From Mycobacterium barrassiae (GTDB lineage Bacteria > Actinomycetota > Actinomycetes > Mycobacteriales > Mycobacteriaceae): 64,000 nt of DNA. The stretch lies in contig NZ_JACKUK010000016.1 of assembly GCF_025822765.1 (NCBI RefSeq), forward strand, positions 250,458 through 314,457. Direction: 5' to 3'. The notes below the pieces were generated by a model. The model was not told the origin of the DNA. It searched no databases and worked only from the letters and a program-made list of their open reading frames with translations. A program made the position numbers and the translations under genes. Shown here in pieces: positions 59,607-64,000 of this stretch (position 1 is its first letter; the number at the start of each line of letters is the position of its first letter).

Positions 59607-60443
59607 ATGGTGGAACCTTCGATCGGTGCAGCGAAAGCGATTGAGTCGGTGGGTAAGGGTGTCTCCGAAGCGACGGGGAACGTGCTGACCCGCATGTTTG
59701 GCCCGGCAGGGGACGAAATCGGAGAGTATCTTCGCCGCAACCTCCATTACCGGCTGAACAACGCAGAGAAGATCGCCGAAAAGGCGGAGCGCAAGCTTGA
59801 GAAACAGGCTCGCAAGAATGGCACGGTTGCGCCGAGGCTCGCATGGACATTGCTTGAAGAGGGAACCTACAGCGACGACGAACTGATGACGGACTACCTA
59901 GGTGGCGTACTGGCTGCGGGGATCACACCAAGCGGCAGGGATGACCGGGGAGTCTCGTGGTCGAAGATGATTACTTCGATGAGCGCCTTGCAGCTTCGTG
60001 CGCACTTTATTTTCTATCGAGAGTGGGCGCTTGCGTTGCACGGGAAAACCGATATCGACCTAAGGACGGACGACGGCATCACCAAGGCGGTCATGTACGT
60101 GAACGACGAAGAGCTGACCCCAATCCTCGCTGAAGTCGTTCCTGACCTCTCCCAGGATGCGGTAGTTACGGATGTCCTCACCGGACTGTTGCGGTTTGAC
60201 TTGATTGGTGACGGATATCTGATCGGCAACCCGAAGGAAATGGATAGGCCATTCCCAGAAGGTCTGCCTTTCCCAGAGGTTTTCCGCGTTCACCCAACGA
60301 TCACCGGTCTTACTCTGTTCGGCTGGGGGTGCGGGCTAGCCGACATTCACCCTTTGGAGTTCACTCGGACGACCGAATTTTTGGACGTAGATGTACCGAT
60401 TGCTCGTCCGAGCGTCTTCCTGCCCGACGCGGGGACCGACTGA
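59607..60443 (+). CDS. Abi-alpha-like (DUF4393) protein, possible phage defence
   Basis: 278 aa, soluble, helix-rich. The N-terminal region VGKGVSEATGNVLTRMFGPAGDEIGEYL, then a charged helix (RLNNAEKIAEKAERKLEKQ), VAPRLAWTLLEEGTYSDDELMTDYLGGVLA and MSALQLRAHFIFYREW match in layout the abortive-infection alpha (DUF4393) family: FGP-x3-E-I-G, a K/R-rich helix, P-x-L-x3-LLE with acidic D-D. A longer C-terminal domain follows. Abi-alpha proteins are linked to abortive infection but the mechanism is unknown. ATG 59607. Its seat between the att-like repeats fits cargo of an integrated element. Confidence 0.55.
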   Translation: MVEPSIGAAKAIESVGKGVSEATGNVLTRMFGPAGDEIGEYLRRNLHYRLNNAEKIAEKAERKLEKQARKNGTVAPRLAWTLLEEGTYSDDELMTDYLGGVLAAGITPSGRDDRGVSWSKMITSMSALQLRAHFIFYREWALALHGKTDIDLRTDDGITKAVMYVNDEELTPILAEVVPDLSQDAVVTDVLTGLLRFDLIGDGYLIGNPKEMDRPFPEGLPFPEVFRVHPTITGLTLFGWGCGLADIHPLEFTRTTEFLDVDVPIARPSVFLPDAGTD

Positions 60444-60459
60444 CTCTCCTACCAATCTC

Positions 60460-60487
60460 GGGCCGCAGTGGGGCCGCAGTTGGTGCC
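60460..60487. repeat. Right direct repeat, candidate att site
   Basis: GGGCCGCAGTGGGGCCGCAG plus TTGGTGCC, the partner of 57351-57378 (24/28). It lies just after the Abi-alpha-like stop. Confidence 0.6.
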
Positions 60488-60687
60488 GTTTGGCAGTCTT
60501 GATTGTTCGTGATATTGCCTGTCCAGGCGCTATTTCTCCACGGTTTCCAACAACGTCACATCACCGTAAAAGGCCAGTTGAACGATGCTCTACATTTTGT
60601 GAGTCGTCGCCGAGTGTGGGGGAGGTCCATCCCTATATGGGATCTGGTGACTCGCATTCCCGCACTCGGCGATCCCTCGTTCGGTGC

Positions 60688-61903
<1,216 letters not shown>

Positions 61904-61908
61904 GATCG

Positions 61909-62499
61909 CTACTTCGCTTTCCGGTCGCCTGCGGATCCGACCAGCTGCGACACAACCGTCGAGGCGTCGCATCTGGCGCCGCGGTTGTACGGCAGCTTCG
62001 ACAGCGCCATTCCCATTGCGCAGGTGTTCGTCAGCGACGCGAAGGTCAATCCGCCCCCGATCGCCGCGGCGACCCACTTGAGTTTCGGCGCGCCGATGCT
62101 GGCAAGAATGCTGGTCAGCACGATTGAACCAGCGACGAGGCGGACCTGGCGCTCGAGATCCCACCGCGGTGCGCCGCGGTTGACGGCGAAGCCCTTGGCT
62201 TCCCAGGCGACGATCCCGCCGTCGAGGATGTGCACATTTCCCAGCCCGGCTGCCCGCAGAGTCTCTTCGGCCTGCGCTGCCCGCTGCCCGGAACGACAGA
62301 CCAGTACCACCTCTTCGTCGAGGTGTTTGGTGATCTCGTCCCGGTGTTCGCGCAACAGGTCCAGGGGAACGTTGTAGGCGCCGGCGATGTGCGCAGTCTC
62401 AAATTCACCAGGGGTTCGGACGTCGAGAACTCGCGGCGGCGCATCCGAACTGAGGCGTTCGCTGAGGTCCTGCGAATCGATCATGGTGGGAGCGGTCAT
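61909..62499 (-). CDS. Rhodanese with membrane-anchor domain (YgaP-like)
   Basis: 196 aa. Rhodanese domain in residues 1-110 with catalytic Cys68 in VLVCRSGQRA; then two TM helices (VRLVAGSIVLTSILASIG, KWVAAAIGGGLTFASL) of the DUF2892/YgaP kind. Transfers sulfane sulfur at the membrane. ATG 62499. First gene of the minus-strand half of the divergent Cst-like locus. Confidence 0.88.
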   Translation of the reverse strand: MTAPTMIDSQDLSERLSSDAPPRVLDVRTPGEFETAHIAGAYNVPLDLLREHRDEITKHLDEEVVLVCRSGQRAAQAEETLRAAGLGNVHILDGGIVAWEAKGFAVNRGAPRWDLERQVRLVAGSIVLTSILASIGAPKLKWVAAAIGGGLTFASLTNTCAMGMALSKLPYNRGARCDASTVVSQLVGSAGDRKAK

Positions 62500-62554
62500 G
62501 GTGATCGGGTCCTTTCGGATGGGCCGGCGGTGACGAAAGCCTCTAGAGACTTCG

Positions 62555-62661
62555 ATACCACTGGGGGTATGTTGAGAACACTAGAGAAACATACCCCCAT
62601 GGGTATTGTCAAGACGGGAATAACATACCCCATAGGGTACTTGACATACCCGTAGGGGTAT
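62555..62661. promoter_or_regulatory. Four CstR-type operators in the divergent promoter region
   Basis: Boxes: ATACCACTGGGGGTAT (62555-62570), ATACCCCCATGGGTAT (62591-62606), ATACCCCATAGGGTAC (62625-62640) and ATACCCGTAGGGGTAT (62646-62661). Starts are 36, 34 and 21 bp apart. TTGACA (62641-62646) abuts the last box, fitting repression of the dioxygenase promoter. The first two are nearer the rhodanese start. Confidence 0.88.
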
Positions 62662-62705
62662 ATGCCAGGATGGCAAGACCCGACCTGAACGAAAGGACCC
62701 AGGCC

Positions 62706-64000
62706 ATGAAATTCATCCAGTACTACTTGGACTGCCTGTCGCACGCGTCGTACCTGGTGGCCGACGAAACCACTGGGCGCGCAGTCGTTGTCGACCCGCA
62801 GCGCGATATCGCCGAGTATCTGGCGGACGCCAAGGAACTCGGATTGACGATCGAACTGGTCATCGAAACCCACTTCCACGCCGACTTCCTGTCCGGCCAC
62901 CTGGAACTGGCGAAGGCGACCGGGGCCAAGATCGTCTACTCGTCGGTCGCGGAGACCGAGTTCGAGTCGATGGGGGTCGCCGACGGCGAACGGTATTCGC
63001 TCGGCGACGTCACGCTGGAGTTTCGCCATACCCCGGGACACACCCCGGAATCGCTGAGCATCGTGGTCTACGAACATGCCGATGACGAGACCCCGTACGG
63101 CGTCCTGACCGGCGACGCGCTCTTCATCGGCGACGTCGGTCGCCCCGACCTCCTGGCATCGATCGGCTTCACCCGCGAGGAACTGGCCGACAAGCTGTAC
63201 GACTCGCTGCACGACAAGCTGATGACGCTTCCCGACGCCACCCGGGTGTACCCGGCGCACGGCGCGGGATCGGCGTGCGGCAAGAACCTGTCGACCGATC
63301 TGTGGTCGACGATGGGGGACCAGAAGGCGACGAACTACGCGCTGCGGGCACCCGACAAGGCGACGTTCATGAACCTCGTCACCGAGGGCCAGCCGCCCGC
63401 GCCCGGGTACTTCGTCTACGACGCAATCCTCAACCGCAAGGACCGCGAATTGCTCGACGAGACCAAGATACCGACGGCGATGACCTACGAACAGGTCCGC
63501 AAGGCGATCGACGGCGGAGCGGTCTTGGTCGACGGACGCACCCCCGAAGAATTCGCGCAGGGCCACTTGCGTGGCGCGATCAACATCGGACTCGAAGGTC
63601 GCTACGCCGAATTCGCCGGATCGGTTTTGCCGTCCGACGTCGACGTGGTCCTGTTCACCGAGCCCGGCCAAGAGCTGGAAGGCAAGAACCGGCTCGCCCG
63701 AATCGGATTCGACCGGGTGATCGGCTACCTGGCCGAGCCGTATCAGGCGATGTTCGCCCATCAGGAAGACGTCCAGGTGGCCTCTCGGTTGACCGCGAAG
63801 GCGTTCGACGAGCGGGCATCTGAGCTCACCGACCTGCAGATCGTCGACGTCCGCAACCCGGGCGAGGTCGAGGCCGGAACCATCCCGAACGCGGTCCCGA
63901 TTCCAGTGGGGCAGTTGCCCACCCGAGTGGACGAGCTCGATCCCACCAAGCCGACTGTCGTGTACTGCGCAGGCGGATACCGGTCCTCGGTCGCGGCAAG
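62706..64000 (+). CDS. cstB: Persulfide dioxygenase-rhodanese fusion, CstB-like (partial, right edge)
   Basis: 431 codons seen, no stop before the edge. N-terminal metallo-beta-lactamase domain of the ETHE1 type: H56-F-H58-A-D60-x4-H65 (THFHADFLSGH), FRHTPGHTPES, GDALFIGDVGRPD and YPAHGAGS. Residues ~255-350 are a rhodanese fold whose active-site loop lacks Cys (VVLFTEPGQELE), i.e. a pseudo-rhodanese; a third domain from ~365 has an active Cys in VVYCAGGYRSS. MBL-pseudo-rhodanese-rhodanese is the CstB layout: Fe(II) oxidation of persulfides to thiosulfate. ATG 62706, RBS AAAGGACCC-type upstream. Confidence 0.88.
   Translation, partial: MKFIQYYLDCLSHASYLVADETTGRAVVVDPQRDIAEYLADAKELGLTIELVIETHFHADFLSGHLELAKATGAKIVYSSVAETEFESMGVADGERYSLGDVTLEFRHTPGHTPESLSIVVYEHADDETPYGVLTGDALFIGDVGRPDLLASIGFTREELADKLYDSLHDKLMTLPDATRVYPAHGAGSACGKNLSTDLWSTMGDQKATNYALRAPDKATFMNLVTEGQPPAPGYFVYDAILNRKDRELLDETKIPTAMTYEQVRKAIDGGAVLVDGRTPEEFAQGHLRGAINIGLEGRYAEFAGSVLPSDVDVVLFTEPGQELEGKNRLARIGFDRVIGYLAEPYQAMFAHQEDVQVASRLTAKAFDERASELTDLQIVDVRNPGEVEAGTIPNAVPIPVGQLPTRVDELDPTKPTVVYCAGGYRSSVAA

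Larger units (their letters stand above)
57351..60487. mobile_element. Remnant of a phage-type integrated element
   Basis: Bounded by an imperfect direct repeat (57351-57378 and 60460-60487, 24/28 identical). Contents: tyrosine integrase lacking its N-terminal half and frameshifted (minus), the 3' end of a capsid-like gene, a head-tail-connector-like gene, and two cargo genes (58591-59490 minus, 59607-60443 plus). Boundaries and element type are inferred. Confidence 0.7.

Noticed and set aside
60460-60487. Direct repeats as part of an insertion sequence
   Set aside because: They are not inverted and no transposase is present; an integrase is, so att sites are the better reading.

Overview
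The window is a high-GC actinobacterial chromosome segment, almost certainly from a fast-growing Mycobacterium (Mycolicibacterium). The evidence is a PE-PPE-domain secreted protein, a mycothiol-type DsbA-fold reductase, a WS/DGAT acyltransferase, a 13E12-type HNH protein with a LexA box, truncated haemoglobin O, and a gene order that follows the M. tuberculosis block from about Rv2501c to Rv2457c (accA1-fadE19-citE-bkdABC, tgs-plsC-plsB2, ssb-ettA-gdh, aglA-glbO, pepN, rpiB-nei2, tig-clpP1-clpP2-clpX). Names and homologies are from memory and by eye; no search was run.

Layout. 1-6.7 kb: a leucine/branched-chain catabolic operon (carboxylase alpha-subunit end, acyl-CoA dehydrogenase, MaoC hydratase, CitE-type lyase, then E1alpha/E1beta/E2 of the branched-chain dehydrogenase). 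A hairpin and a decayed second citE 3' end lie between citE and bkdA. 6.7-11.1 kb: an enoyl-CoA hydratase, two secreted proteins (one with a huge Thr/Asp/Asn repeat tail), a beta-propeller-like gene remnant, tRNA-Arg and a PD-(D/E)XK nuclease-like gene. 11.2-16.7 kb: three translationally coupled acyltransferases (tgs, plsC, plsB2) for glycerolipid synthesis. 16.8-27.7 kb: a CopD-CtaG fusion, a second SSB, the ABC-F factor EttA, the large NAD-glutamate dehydrogenase, a thioesterase. 27.7-36.8 kb: alpha-glucosidase, trHbO, two HNH proteins, two small proteins linked to the respiratory supercomplex, aminopeptidase N, RpiB, Nei2. 36.8-42.8 kb: membrane/secreted proteins, then a P450 with a frameshift, its ferredoxin and a TetR regulator. 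42.9-48 kb: tRNA-Gly, tRNA-Pro, tig, clpP1P2, clpX. 48.1-54.8 kb: a UGT-like glycosyltransferase, FdhD and an FdhF/YdeP-type molybdoenzyme, a 13E12 HNH protein with an SOS box. 55.1-57.3 kb: a type III glutamine synthetase.

57.35-60.49 kb is an integrated-element remnant bounded by 28-bp imperfect direct repeats (24/28). It holds an integrase that lacks its N-terminal half and is frameshifted, the 3' end of a capsid-like gene fused to it in opposite orientation, a head-tail-connector-like gene, a membrane-anchored unknown and an Abi-alpha-like (abortive infection) protein. This is the best candidate for an undescribed defence cargo.

60.7-64 kb is a sulfane-sulfur detoxification locus of the Cst type: a CstR-like repressor with the two Cys but no His ligand, a TauE-type exporter, a membrane rhodanese, and divergently a persulfide dioxygenase with pseudo-rhodanese and rhodanese domains, running off the right edge. 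Five 16-bp operators (ATACCC-N4-GGGTAT type) sit in its two control regions, four of them in the divergent promoter.
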